A stretch of DNA of 7,197 bases from Candidatus Dadabacteria bacterium (GTDB taxonomy: Bacteria > Desulfobacterota_D > UBA1144 > Nemesobacterales > UBA2774). Shown here piece after piece: positions 1-4,788 of the stretch (position 1 is the first letter of the stretch; each line of letters opens with the position of its first letter). Where the stretch lies: the NCBI GenBank assembly GCA_020054175.1, contig JAGVLR010000007.1, forward strand, positions 1 to 7,197, written 5' to 3'. Under the pieces are notes generated by a model, which did not search any database, was not told the origin of the DNA, and saw only the letters and a program-made list of their open reading frames with translations. The translations under genes were made by a program, and so were the position numbers.

Positions 1-5
1 GCTTG

Positions 6-116
6 CACACGTAGTGTGGTTTTAGACGTAGCATATTCGGATGCTATAGGCACCGGAAGCGCGACAGGCGATAATGGCAGTATCACTGCCACTTCGGATG
101 CCTGCGGGTACGACCC
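6..116 (+). repeat. Structured intergenic repeat, copy A (divergent)
   Basis: This is a divergent member of the approximately 113-bp repeat family described for copies B to E. It opens with the 13-bp hairpin sequence CACACGTAGTGTG (6-18), followed by a T-run and GACGTAG (25-31), and it resembles copy B clearly over the first 38 bases and loosely after that. It has its own hairpins: TAGCAT/ATGCTA, GGCAGT-ATC-ACTGCC (76-90), and a terminal GGGT-ACG-ACCC (106-116) that abuts the start of copy B, so A and B are in tandem. The long-range stem found in the other copies is not seen here. Orientation is given by analogy with the other copies. No gene is visible in this stretch. Confidence 0.6.
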
Positions 117-228
117 ACACGTAGTGTGATTTTCGGCGTAGCGAAGTCGGAGATTCATTGCACCGTTCGTGCGGCGGGTGGAAATCTCGCTGTTTCCACT
201 ACGCCGGGTGTCAGCGGACACAGTCCGC
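116..228 (+). repeat. Structured intergenic repeat, copy B
   Basis: A 113-bp element beginning with CACAC-GTA-GTGTG (116-128) and ending with GCGGAC-ACA-GTCCGC (214-228). Between them GGCGTA (135-140) is complementary to TACGCC (200-205), and immediately inside that GTGGAAA (178-184) pairs perfectly with TTTCCAC (193-199). A small GCAC/GTGC hairpin (160-172) fits in the remaining loop. The last hairpin is followed by CATTTTTCT, which resembles an intrinsic terminator. Copy D matches it closely along the full length. The sequence from 99 to 180 is repeated at 370-451 with only four differences, all C/T transitions. It belongs to no repeat family that I can name. Confidence 0.8.
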
Positions 229-273
229 CATTTTTCTAAGTGGAAATTGTTTCTGACGAATTGCGTTCGGTAC

Positions 274-311
274 CCCCCTCACCCTTACCCTCTCCCACCG
301 GGGGAGAGGGA
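274..311. repeat. Dispersed G/C hairpin repeat
   Basis: CCCTCTCCC (288-296) and GGGAGAGGG (302-310) form a perfect 9-bp stem with a five-base loop, preceded by CCCCTCACCCTTA. This matches a very common intergenic palindrome of proteobacterial genomes, whose accidental translations give peptides such as PHPYPLPPGERE in databases. That explains the short open frame over 169-363, which I do not call as a gene. The stretch 229-386 otherwise holds no supported gene. Confidence 0.75.
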
Positions 312-386
312 ACTAATTATGATCCAGGCGCGTCGGTGCGCTGACTGCGCTTCTTCTTATTAAACCTAGTGCCTGCGGGTACGACT

Positions 387-500
387 CACACGTAGTGTGA
401 TTTTTGGCGTAGCGAAGTCGGAGATTTATTGCACCGTTCGCGCGGCGGGTGAATTATAGCGTCGGACCTGCTATGTCGGTTTCCTGCGGACGTGGTCCGC
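387..500 (+). repeat. Structured intergenic repeat, copy C
   Basis: A 114-bp element opening with CACAC-GTA-GTGTG (387-399) and ending in GCGGAC-GTG-GTCCGC (486-500). GGCGTAG (406-412) can pair with CTATGTC (471-477) through five Watson-Crick and two G-U pairs. The first 65 bases and the 17 bases before them are nearly identical to copy B. Unlike B and D it lacks a T-run after the last hairpin. Instead a promoter-like TATAAT lies 27 bases downstream and the start codon of the next gene 60 bases downstream. Copy E has the same arrangement, which suggests a leader or promoter-proximal role; that is inference. Confidence 0.8.
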
Positions 501-504
501 GCGC

Positions 505-533
505 TTCATATTTCGGGATGTGGATTGTATAAT
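505..533 (+). promoter_or_regulatory. Putative sigma-70-type promoter for the 561-1082 gene
   Basis: A perfect -10 hexamer TATAAT (528-533) is preceded at 17 bases by TTCATA (505-510), which matches four of the six positions of TTGACA. Transcription would start near 540, leaving a leader of about 21 bases with GGAGG at 554-558. It lies directly after repeat copy C. Confidence 0.55.
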
Positions 534-560
534 GGTACGACCCAAAGGCTAACGGAGGAG

Positions 561-1082
561 ATGGCGTTGAAGAATTTTTTTTCATTCCGGGGGGCGGGGT
601 TTGTGCTGATGATTTTCCTGTCGGCGTTCATGGCTGAAAGCACCAGTGGGAAAGAGTGCTACGTGTCGGTGACCAATGCAGCCGAGCCGCGCGACGGGAC
701 TGTTTTTCGAATCGTGACAGAATCGACCGGGTTCGATCCGTCGGTTATGGAAGTGACGGCGGGGGAGGGGTTCGGGAAGACGCTCGCAGCGGGGAGCGGT
801 ATGACGCTGAGGATGGACGTGCCGCCGGGATGGGATCTCGCGGGCGCGGCGTGCGAGGCCGCGGAAGGGGTTTCTGTGACCGAGGCGGAGGAGGGAATCA
901 CGGTCGAATGCGAAGAGGGGTCGAAAGCGGGCGTGACGACTTGCGCGTTTACGAGCGTGAGAGCGGTGGAGGAGGACGTGCCGGCGCTGGGCGAGTTCGG
1001 CGCGATAGGCATAGGCATACTTCTGGGGCTCGTCGGGGCTGTTCTCGTATATCTGAAACACAGGCCGAGGCGCTGGAGATAA
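561..1082 (+). CDS. Secreted prealbumin-like domain protein with IPTL-CTERM-like sorting tail
   Basis: An exported protein of 173 residues; no enzymatic function is evident. A hydrophobic signal segment (about residues 11-25) is followed by a single domain (31-135) with the pattern PPGWDL (88-93), Cys98 and CAFT (128-131). This resembles the prealbumin-like modules of many bacterial surface proteins, in which a PxGW turn and a terminal C-x-F-T strand recur and the two cysteines may form a disulfide. The C-terminus is a tripartite sorting signal: VPALGEFG (140-147), an 18-residue hydrophobic span, and a basic tail ending RPRRWR. This is close to IPTL-CTERM signals (consensus like VPTLSEWG), which are thought to be processed by an exosortase/archaeosortase-type transpeptidase; none is encoded here. 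GGAGG at 554-558 is only two bases from ATG 561 but eight from an in-frame TTG at 567, so TTG may be the true start. A longer frame from GTG 492 is unlikely because that codon is the loop of the repeat C hairpin. Confidence 0.85.
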   Translation: MALKNFFSFRGAGFVLMIFLSAFMAESTSGKECYVSVTNAAEPRDGTVFRIVTESTGFDPSVMEVTAGEGFGKTLAAGSGMTLRMDVPPGWDLAGAACEAAEGVSVTEAEEGITVECEEGSKAGVTTCAFTSVRAVEEDVPALGEFGAIGIGILLGLVGAVLVYLKHRPRRWR

Positions 1083-1086
1083 GGCG

Positions 1087-1105
1087 GCGCGGGAGCGTCC
1101 CGTGC
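1087..1105 (+). terminator. Hairpin just after the 561-1082 gene, terminator-like
   Basis: GCGCGGGA (1087-1094) and TCCCGTGC (1098-1105) form an 8-bp stem with one G-U pair and a three-base loop, starting five bases after the stop codon. No T-run follows, so it could be a factor-dependent terminator or an mRNA 3'-end stabiliser. Confidence 0.35.
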
Positions 1106-1231
1106 TCCTGCGAACAATCCCGGCGAAGGGTTTGATTGCGGCGGACGTATCAATATAAACAGCATCGGGACGGCGCGGGCTGTCGGGGACGGGTCTTAAT
1201 GCCTGTATAAAATCCACTCAGGAGGCCTGGC

Positions 1232-1642
1232 ATGAGATCAGCTGTTTTCACGTTATTCACCGGGATTGCTTTCGCATTATTTCTTTCGTACGGGGCAGCC
1301 GCGGCGCAGTCGCCCGGCGAAGCCGGGGAATCGGCGCACGGAGTGTTCGAGCCTGAGGCCGCATGGCCGGGATTATTCGAACTGGAAGACTTGCTCGGCC
1401 CGGCGGGTGTTCAAACCGCGAGGGTAGACGGGCAGTGGAAAGGTCTTGACGGCGCGTTCGACGGCGGTGACGACAGGTATGAGGATAGATACGAGGACAG
1501 GCACGAAGACGACGATTACAGATATGAAGACGACGACCGCCACGAGGATGATGATGACAGGTATGAAGACGATCGAGCAGTGCCCTGGAGTCGGGCAGGA
1601 TCCGCAAGTGCCACGGCCAGCATGAGTGAGAAGGTCCTATAA
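1232..1642 (+). CDS. Small secreted protein with acidic RYED/RHEDDD repeat
   Basis: Hypothetical exported protein of 136 residues. Residues 1-25 form a typical signal peptide, with a basic start, a hydrophobic core and an AAAA cleavage region. The mature part has an unremarkable linker with a WPGLFELEDLLGP patch (45-57), and then a run (80-115) of imperfect four- to six-residue units of the RYED and RHEDDD type. The run is almost entirely Asp, Glu, Arg, Tyr and His. Such a stretch is probably disordered and could bind cations, but no function is known to me. The start is well supported: AGGAGG at 1220-1225 lies six bases before the ATG. The last 20 residues (AVPWSRAG onward) look unlike the rest. 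A shift of frame near 1573 would instead give EQCPGVGQDPQVPRPA and stop at 1625, so a frameshift in the repeat is possible. Not clearly co-transcribed with the preceding gene (149-base gap with a hairpin). Confidence 0.72.
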   Translation: MRSAVFTLFTGIAFALFLSYGAAAAQSPGEAGESAHGVFEPEAAWPGLFELEDLLGPAGVQTARVDGQWKGLDGAFDGGDDRYEDRYEDRHEDDDYRYEDDDRHEDDDDRYEDDRAVPWSRAGSASATASMSEKVL

Positions 1643-1652
1643 ATATATGGCG

Positions 1653-1692
1653 GAACATGAAATGGGATCCTCCATTGTTCATTTAACTTTTC
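1653..1692 (+). terminator. Weak terminator-like hairpin after the acidic-repeat gene
   Basis: GAAC (1653-1656) pairs with GTTC (1677-1680), and AATGG (1661-1665) pairs with CCATT (1672-1676) across a four-base bulge. It is followed by ATTTAACTTTT. The position, 10 bases past the stop codon, fits a terminator, but the stem is imperfect. Confidence 0.35.
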
Positions 1693-1695
1693 CTC

Positions 1696-1705
1696 TAAAG
1701 ATGTG
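1696..1705 (+). repeat. 10-bp direct repeat, left flank of abiE cassette
   Basis: TAAAGATGTG here is repeated exactly at 3900-3909. The two copies bracket the AT-richer toxin-antitoxin cassette and its control region. They could be a target-site duplication or attachment-site remnant; the flanking bases do not extend the match and no terminal inverted repeats were found. Confidence 0.4.
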
Positions 1706-1776
1706 ATTCTCTATGATATGCAGTTGGGTAGATAAGTCGGAAAGGGCAGGGATCAGAAGTTTATTCGAGCGGGGTT

Positions 1777-2634
1777 TTATTTCGGTGTTTCGGTAAAACC
1801 TTTATAAAATTCGTTCATCAAGGTTACGTATTTATCGAACTGTTCATCGGAAAAGGGAGGCTCGCACATATTTGTAATTAAACGAGACTGTCCGCCTTCG
1901 TTTATTTCTTCTTCGAGAATTCTCAATATTATTTTTCCTGTTTCGGGTTTGACTATCGCTGCAACATCACGGCCCAGAAGCCTCGCCCCTGCTTCCGTTG
2001 TTTTATAATTAAGCTCTTCTATGGTGTCGAAATGTTCCTCATACAAACGCTCAATGTTGCCTGTCTGGTGATAGTTCTCGATTATGAATGCCAAGTCTTT
2101 GGCGTCTCTATTGTTTCTAATGCCACGGTCTTTCCATGATATAAGTTTCAATATAACCAGGTCGGGTATAGACGCTATCTTGACTTCGAGAATCGGTTCG
2201 GTTCTTAATCTTGCAGTCAGACTGTTCTCGTATGCATCTGTAAAGCCGATAACACTCATAGCCGTTTCGTGTTCCGGCGGCCATATGATTTCCTTTTTTT
2301 CATTTGCGATTCCGCCGAATGGAATGATATCGATTGGCAGATTACCATATATGAAAGTTTGGGCACTTTTGCCTTTTGAGAATTTACCCGAGCTCATAAG
2401 GGCTTCTGAAAGTACTCGAAATTTTTCCCAGTTCTCTATCTGCATGCCAAGATCGATGTCTATCGTCCCTCGCCGGGAACGAATCCCATATTGATGCTCA
2501 AGTATTAAATCCCTGACTGTCGCGCCAATAACGAAGAATGGTATTCCCAGAGAGCCCGCGGTTTCGGTAATATCATCAATTAAGGGAACCAGCCAATCAA
2601 TCCTGCCCGAGAAGTCCAGTAATTTCGTTGTCAT
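1777..2634 (-). CDS. AbiEii-type nucleotidyltransferase toxin (type IV toxin-antitoxin)
   Basis: Predicted cytoplasmic nucleotidyltransferase of 285 residues, the toxin half of a type IV toxin-antitoxin pair. The fold signature is clear: GATVRD (37-42), TIDIDL with the metal-binding pair Asp59/Asp61 (57-62), and a third candidate acidic residue, Asp102, in LPIDIIPFGG. Further motifs are WPPE (118-121), a conserved MSVIGF segment (126-131), and KLISWKDR plus RDAKDL (163-181), which correspond to the Lys and RDxxDL motifs of AbiEii proteins. Known AbiEii relatives transfer nucleotides, in some cases onto tRNA; the substrate here is not predictable. The first motif reads GATxRD rather than the GGTAL of classical AbiEii, placing it in a sister subfamily commonly paired with AbiEi-like genes. 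ATG at 2634 is chosen over an upstream ATG at 2691 because AAGG lies seven bases before it and it begins the conserved region. It overlaps the antitoxin gene by 38 bases, indicating one transcript and coupled translation. Base composition is lower in G+C than in the flanking genes. Confidence 0.9.
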   Translation of the reverse strand: MTTKLLDFSGRIDWLVPLIDDITETAGSLGIPFFVIGATVRDLILEHQYGIRSRRGTIDIDLGMQIENWEKFRVLSEALMSSGKFSKGKSAQTFIYGNLPIDIIPFGGIANEKKEIIWPPEHETAMSVIGFTDAYENSLTARLRTEPILEVKIASIPDLVILKLISWKDRGIRNNRDAKDLAFIIENYHQTGNIERLYEEHFDTIEELNYKTTEAGARLLGRDVAAIVKPETGKIILRILEEEINEGGQSRLITNMCEPPFSDEQFDKYVTLMNEFYKGFTETPK

Positions 2635-3709
2635 ATAAAAGCCTTGCCGTCTCCAGATTCCTGGCATCTCCCGTTGCCAACAGATCTGCATATACTACAA
2701 TCAAAGGTGCTGTGTCGGGATGAGCACTTTGATTTGTCTCGTCATTCCAGAATTGCTTCAGAATTTCCGCATTTCCATGTGGATCATGTCTCATTCTGAA
2801 ATCCTTTAATAACATAGCCGGCATTTCCTTCGCATAAATTGTTCCTACTTGTGGCTTAAGGTAGCCGGTAATCCTAGCGGCAGCTACTTCTCCGCCCCAG
2901 CAAGCGCCATAGTTTTTTATATCGATATCGTCCCACCAACGGTCTTGAGCGGTATTGTAACGCCCGACAATCAGAGTGGGGCGTAATTTTTCGTTGTATG
3001 CCTCCACCCATTTATCCAATAGAGCCTTTTTATCCAAGAGTGTGCGACGACGTTTCCGTCTTTTGTCTTTTCCAGCTTCGATCAATAAATGCTGTTCTTT
3101 CAGGTTCCTCATCACCCAACCGACAGTGCCTAGAGCCACACCTGCTGTTTTAGCGATCTCGCGGTAGATGGCGTTAACGGTTTTCGGATTGTTGAGAAAA
3201 GCGAACACGACTTTCAAACCCGCGGGCTGAAAAGCCTGGTTTCTCGGTTCGGTAGTAATAGCGGGAGGAAAGAACCGAGGTGTAATTGTTATTATGCCAG
3301 TATGAATGTTCTTCCAATTCTGAATATTCCTGGGTTTATTCCCATTAATAAATACATATAAACCTGGTTCTTTTATAAACGCATTACCGACTGTATCGAT
3401 GAACGGTATATCCAGATACTTTAATTTTTCGGCAATATTCGGGTTTACGTAGTCAGTGATAATCATTCCCTTTTGCGGGAGCCTTCGCATGCGGTCAATT
3501 ACAGCTCCTATAACCTGATTAGTAATTCTCGCCTTGATTTCGACGACATAATGGTATTCTGTTTCGTCTTTTCTCAGGCTTATCAGAATGTTCTGTAACT
3601 TATTTTGAGTATGTTCATAATTATCGATTATGTAATCGATGCCAGTAGTATTTTTAAGTATCTCAAGCGCATGTTCGAGGATCCCGGCTTCTTTAACTGT
3701 CCTTTTCAT
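2597..3709 (-). CDS. AbiEi-type antitoxin / transcriptional repressor
   Basis: Antitoxin half of the abiE-like pair, 370 residues. The N-terminal domain contains EYHYVVEIKARI (51-62) with an E-x-K pair, and then FIDTVGNAFI (103-112). This recalls restriction-endonuclease-fold proteins, and whether it has any activity is unknown. A winged-helix segment follows: FLNNP-KTVNAIYREIAKTAGV (171-191), with VALGTVGWVMRNLKEQHLL as its recognition and wing region. The C-terminal domain has GGEVAAARITGYLKP (272-286) and a conserved end, VVYADLLATGD-RNLETARLLYD. This matches the AbiEi_2 antitoxin family, members of which act as repressors of their own operon. ATG 3709 is preferred: AAGGA lies eight bases before it. 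An ATG at 3763 has no ribosome binding site and sits only eight bases from the TATAAT of the likely promoter. Starting at 3709 also leaves the perfect inverted repeat at 3727-3749 in the leader, as expected for an autoregulatory operator. Confidence 0.9.
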   Translation of the reverse strand: MKRTVKEAGILEHALEILKNTTGIDYIIDNYEHTQNKLQNILISLRKDETEYHYVVEIKARITNQVIGAVIDRMRRLPQKGMIITDYVNPNIAEKLKYLDIPFIDTVGNAFIKEPGLYVFINGNKPRNIQNWKNIHTGIITITPRFFPPAITTEPRNQAFQPAGLKVVFAFLNNPKTVNAIYREIAKTAGVALGTVGWVMRNLKEQHLLIEAGKDKRRKRRRTLLDKKALLDKWVEAYNEKLRPTLIVGRYNTAQDRWWDDIDIKNYGACWGGEVAAARITGYLKPQVGTIYAKEMPAMLLKDFRMRHDPHGNAEILKQFWNDETNQSAHPDTAPLIVVYADLLATGDARNLETARLLYDNEITGLLGQD

Positions 3710-3726
3710 TACCCTAATCCTTGGTT

Positions 3727-3749
3727 TGTACAATATCGCTGATTGTACA
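3727..3749. promoter_or_regulatory. Perfect inverted-repeat operator candidate, TGTACAAT-N7-ATTGTACA
   Basis: TGTACAAT (3727-3734) and ATTGTACA (3742-3749) are exact reverse complements separated by seven bases. The site lies between the antitoxin start codon and its probable -10 box, where a bound repressor would block transcription. The same octamer recurs further upstream. AbiEi antitoxins are known to bind inverted repeats in their own promoters, so this is the best operator candidate. Confidence 0.7.
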
Positions 3750-3771
3750 CTATTATTGAACATGCGTATTT

Positions 3772-3777
3772 ATTATA
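3772..3777 (-). promoter_or_regulatory. Putative -10 box for the abiE-like operon
   Basis: The minus strand reads TATAAT here, 62 bases before the chosen start codon of the antitoxin gene. A start of transcription near 3765 would put the inverted repeat 3727-3749 in the first 40 transcribed bases. No good -35 hexamer is present at 16-18 bases. A TTGACA on the same strand (3782-3787) lies too close to pair with this -10. The octamer ATTATACA (3772-3779), a one-base variant of the operator half-site, overlaps this box. Confidence 0.45.
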
Positions 3778-3795
3778 CATATGTCAAGAGGCTTT

Positions 3796-3848
3796 TGTAT
3801 AATGTTGAAATATGTACAATATTATTGTACTTGTCATATCATTGTACA
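3796..3848. promoter_or_regulatory. Second cluster of TGTACAAT half-sites
   Basis: Four half-sites lie here: TGTATAAT (3796-3803, one mismatch and exactly complementary to 3772-3779), TGTACAAT (3813-3820), ATTGTACT (3824-3831, one mismatch), and ATTGTACA (3841-3848). The middle two form a tight inverted repeat with three bases between the arms. They sit in the intergenic space shared with the divergent gene at 3966, so the AbiEi repressor might act on both directions; that is inference. Confidence 0.6.
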
Positions 3849-3874
3849 AACAGAAAAATCCACGAAAATCAATA

Positions 3875-3883
3875 TGTTATACT
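3875..3883 (+). promoter_or_regulatory. Putative extended -10 promoter for the 3966-4472 gene
   Basis: TGT followed by TATACT is a good extended -10 element (TGnTAnACT type), which tolerates the absence of a -35 box. Transcription would begin near 3890, giving a leader of about 75 bases. An octamer copy AGTACAAT (3916-3923) lies within that leader. Confidence 0.45.
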
Positions 3884-3889
3884 GGATAA

Positions 3890-3955
3890 CTTTATTGAAT
3901 AAAGATGTGGAATATAGTACAATGCGAAGAGCTAAGAGAGAAAAATTCAATAAAG
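3890..3955 (+). promoter_or_regulatory. Leader inverted repeat that can mask the ribosome binding site
   Basis: CTTTATTGAA (3890-3899) is the exact reverse complement of TTCAATAAAG (3946-3955). The second arm covers the first bases of the AAAGGAGG ribosome binding site (3952-3959) of the gene at 3966. The first arm can instead fold locally as CTTTA-TTGAA-TAAAG (3890-3904). The A/U-rich long-range stem could hinder translation; this is a structural reading only. Confidence 0.35.
3900..3909 (+). repeat. 10-bp direct repeat, right flank of abiE cassette
   Basis: TAAAGATGTG, identical to 1696-1705. Between the copies lie both abiE-like genes and all but one of the octamer half-sites. See the left copy for caveats. 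Confidence 0.4.
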
Positions 3956-3965
3956 GAGGCAAGGT

Positions 3966-4472
3966 ATGGAGACGATCAGAAGATTTAGAACCGCATTCGG
4001 CGGCGCGGTGCTGTGCGCGGTTTTGGCGTGGGCGGGAGTAGCCACGGCGCACGATCCGGGTCAGCAGGCGGCTCCGGCTCCGGCAGGGCCGGTTTGCACG
4101 TCGCAGGAGGGCGTATCGTGCTCGAATATGTGCGCGCCTTACGAGGCGGCCGTGGATACCGTTGCGGGCAGCGGCGTGAAGATTTATGAGATGGTCGAAA
4201 GCAGGCAGACGAGTATGGTGGCCGGGCTGCCGATCGATTTTAAGGCGACGTGTCCGCCCGGGACGTTCGCGCTCGGCGGCGGTTACAAGTTCCTCACCGA
4301 GGGGACGACGATCAATGTGAACGAGCTGAGGGTGACGTCGAACTTTGCCGACAACCTCGACCCGAGCGGTTGGAACGGGTGGAAGGTTACAGTGACGAGG
4401 AAGCCGGGCGCAGGGGCGGTGGACAACTGCCTCGATGTGGAAGTCAGGGCGCTCTGCGTGCAGTCGAAGTAA
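3966..4472 (+). CDS. Cysteine-rich secreted protein with CPPGTFALGGGYKF module
   Basis: Hypothetical exported protein of 168 residues. Residues 1-28 form a signal peptide (basic METIRRFR start, hydrophobic core, ATA cleavage site). An Ala/Pro-rich linker follows (30-43), and the mature protein has six cysteines (44, 52, 56, 96, 155, 164). The C-terminal half carries C-P-P-G-T-F-A-L-G-G-G-Y at 96-107, then a GWNGWKVTVTR strand (135-145), and ends VRALC. This layout (CPxGxxaxGGG, a central W, a final xAxC) recurs in uncharacterised extracellular bacterial proteins and suggests a small beta-sandwich with disulfides; I do not know a function. The start is firm, with AAAGGAGG at 3952-3959 six bases before the ATG. 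Its G+C content is high, contrasting sharply with its AT-rich leader, which appears to belong to the adjoining abiE insertion. It is transcribed divergently from the abiE pair. Confidence 0.85.
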   Translation: METIRRFRTAFGGAVLCAVLAWAGVATAHDPGQQAAPAPAGPVCTSQEGVSCSNMCAPYEAAVDTVAGSGVKIYEMVESRQTSMVAGLPIDFKATCPPGTFALGGGYKFLTEGTTINVNELRVTSNFADNLDPSGWNGWKVTVTRKPGAGAVDNCLDVEVRALCVQSK

Positions 4473-4534
4473 GCGTCGCGTATGACGGCGTGTGGAGAGT
4501 GATGCGCGCCGGTTAACATTTGAATATTAAGCGG

Positions 4535-4576
4535 CTCCCCGTTTCGCAGTTGTAGCGGAACGGGGAGTTCTTGTTT
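4535..4576 (+). terminator. Intrinsic terminator after the 3966-4472 gene
   Basis: CTCCCCGTTTCGC (4535-4547) pairs with GCGGAACGGGGAG (4555-4567) over 13 positions with a single G-U pair and a seven-base loop. It is followed by TTCTTGTTT. This is a strong rho-independent terminator 62 bases past the stop codon. Confidence 0.9.
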
Positions 4577-4611
4577 GAGATGCTTTCAAACAACTAAAGA
4601 GTGAAAGAATA

Positions 4612-4649
4612 AATCCCCCCTCTGTTCCCTCCCCTCCTAAGGGGGGGAT
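4612..4649. repeat. Poly-C/poly-G dispersed repeat
   Basis: TCCCCCC (4614-4620) and GGGGGGGA (4641-4648) flank a C/T-rich segment. This matches a widespread intergenic palindrome whose accidental translation on the minus strand gives HPPLRRGGNRGGI-like peptides. CTAAGGGGGGG recurs after repeat copy D at about 5014. No gene is supported between the terminator and 5223. Confidence 0.6.
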
Positions 4650-4676
4650 GAAATGAATAGAGGAAAGAATAAAAAC

Positions 4677-4703
4677 GAGATCCTGAAACTAGTTCAGGAT
4701 GAC
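4677..4703. repeat. GATCCTGAA...TTCAGGATGAC dispersed repeat
   Basis: ATCCTGAA (4680-4687) and TTCAGGAT (4693-4700) form an 8-bp inverted repeat. It belongs to a very common interspersed family whose minus-strand translation reads HPELVSGS. A truncated half copy, GAGATCCTGAATG, lies at 4805-4817. Confidence 0.7.
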
Positions 4704-4715
4704 GAATCAAAAGAT

Positions 4716-4746
4716 AGATTTCTCCCTCCGGTCGAAATGACAAGAT
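4716..4746. repeat. TCTCCCTCCGGTCGAAATGACA dispersed repeat remnant
   Basis: A segment reading TCTCCCTCCGGTCGAAATGA and then CA. Similar segments occur widely in intergenic DNA of many bacteria and translate spuriously as SFRPEGEI. It is directly joined to the next repeat module. Confidence 0.6.
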
Positions 4747-4788
4747 GAGATTGCCGTGGTCGCGGAATGCACTCCCTCGCAATGACAG
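4747..4788. repeat. GAGATTGCC...TCGCAATGACAG dispersed repeat remnant
   Basis: Begins GAGATTGCCGTGGTCGCGGA and ends CTCGCAATGACAG, the two ends of a common interspersed repeat (GAGATTGCCxCG ... CTCGCAATGACA). It lies head to tail after two other repeat families, so this intergenic region has acted as a sink for such elements. Confidence 0.6.

Noticed and set aside
169..363. A 64-codon plus-strand open frame between repeat copies B and C
   Set aside because: It runs through half of repeat B and the G/C hairpin repeat, giving the well-known spurious peptide PHPYPLPPGERE. It has no ribosome binding site.
1..500. CRISPR array or tandem satellite in the left repeat cluster
   Set aside because: Units are about 113 bp, imperfect and irregularly spaced with no uniform spacers, and no cas genes are present.
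492..560. GTG 492 as start of the sorted surface protein
   Set aside because: The codon is the three-base loop of the closing hairpin of repeat C and lies upstream of the TATAAT promoter. The signal peptide and GGAGG both point to a start at 561 or 567.
582..1217. Long antisense frames opposite the 561-1082 gene, and similar ones opposite the kinase (5155-6126)
   Set aside because: High-GC shadow frames: Arg/Pro/His-rich translations with no domains, opposite genes with clear family motifs or signal and sorting sequences.
1773..1800. GGTTTTA/TAAAACC inverted repeat at the toxin gene end as a terminator
   Set aside because: The stem is seven A/T-rich pairs overlapping the last codons, without a T-run on the minus strand; too weak to call.
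2634..2691. ATG 2691 as the toxin start
   Set aside because: It adds 19 residues unlike the family (MQICWQREMPG) inside the antitoxin gene, and the ATG at 2634 has a ribosome binding site and starts the conserved part.
3710..3763. ATG 3763 as the antitoxin start
   Set aside because: It lacks a ribosome binding site, lies next to the promoter -10 box, and would make the operator inverted repeat coding. ATG 3709 has AAGGA at eight bases.
3781..4041. Small plus-strand frames across the abiE control region
   Set aside because: AT-rich control DNA with operator octamers; the frames run out of phase into the signal-peptide region of the gene at 3966.
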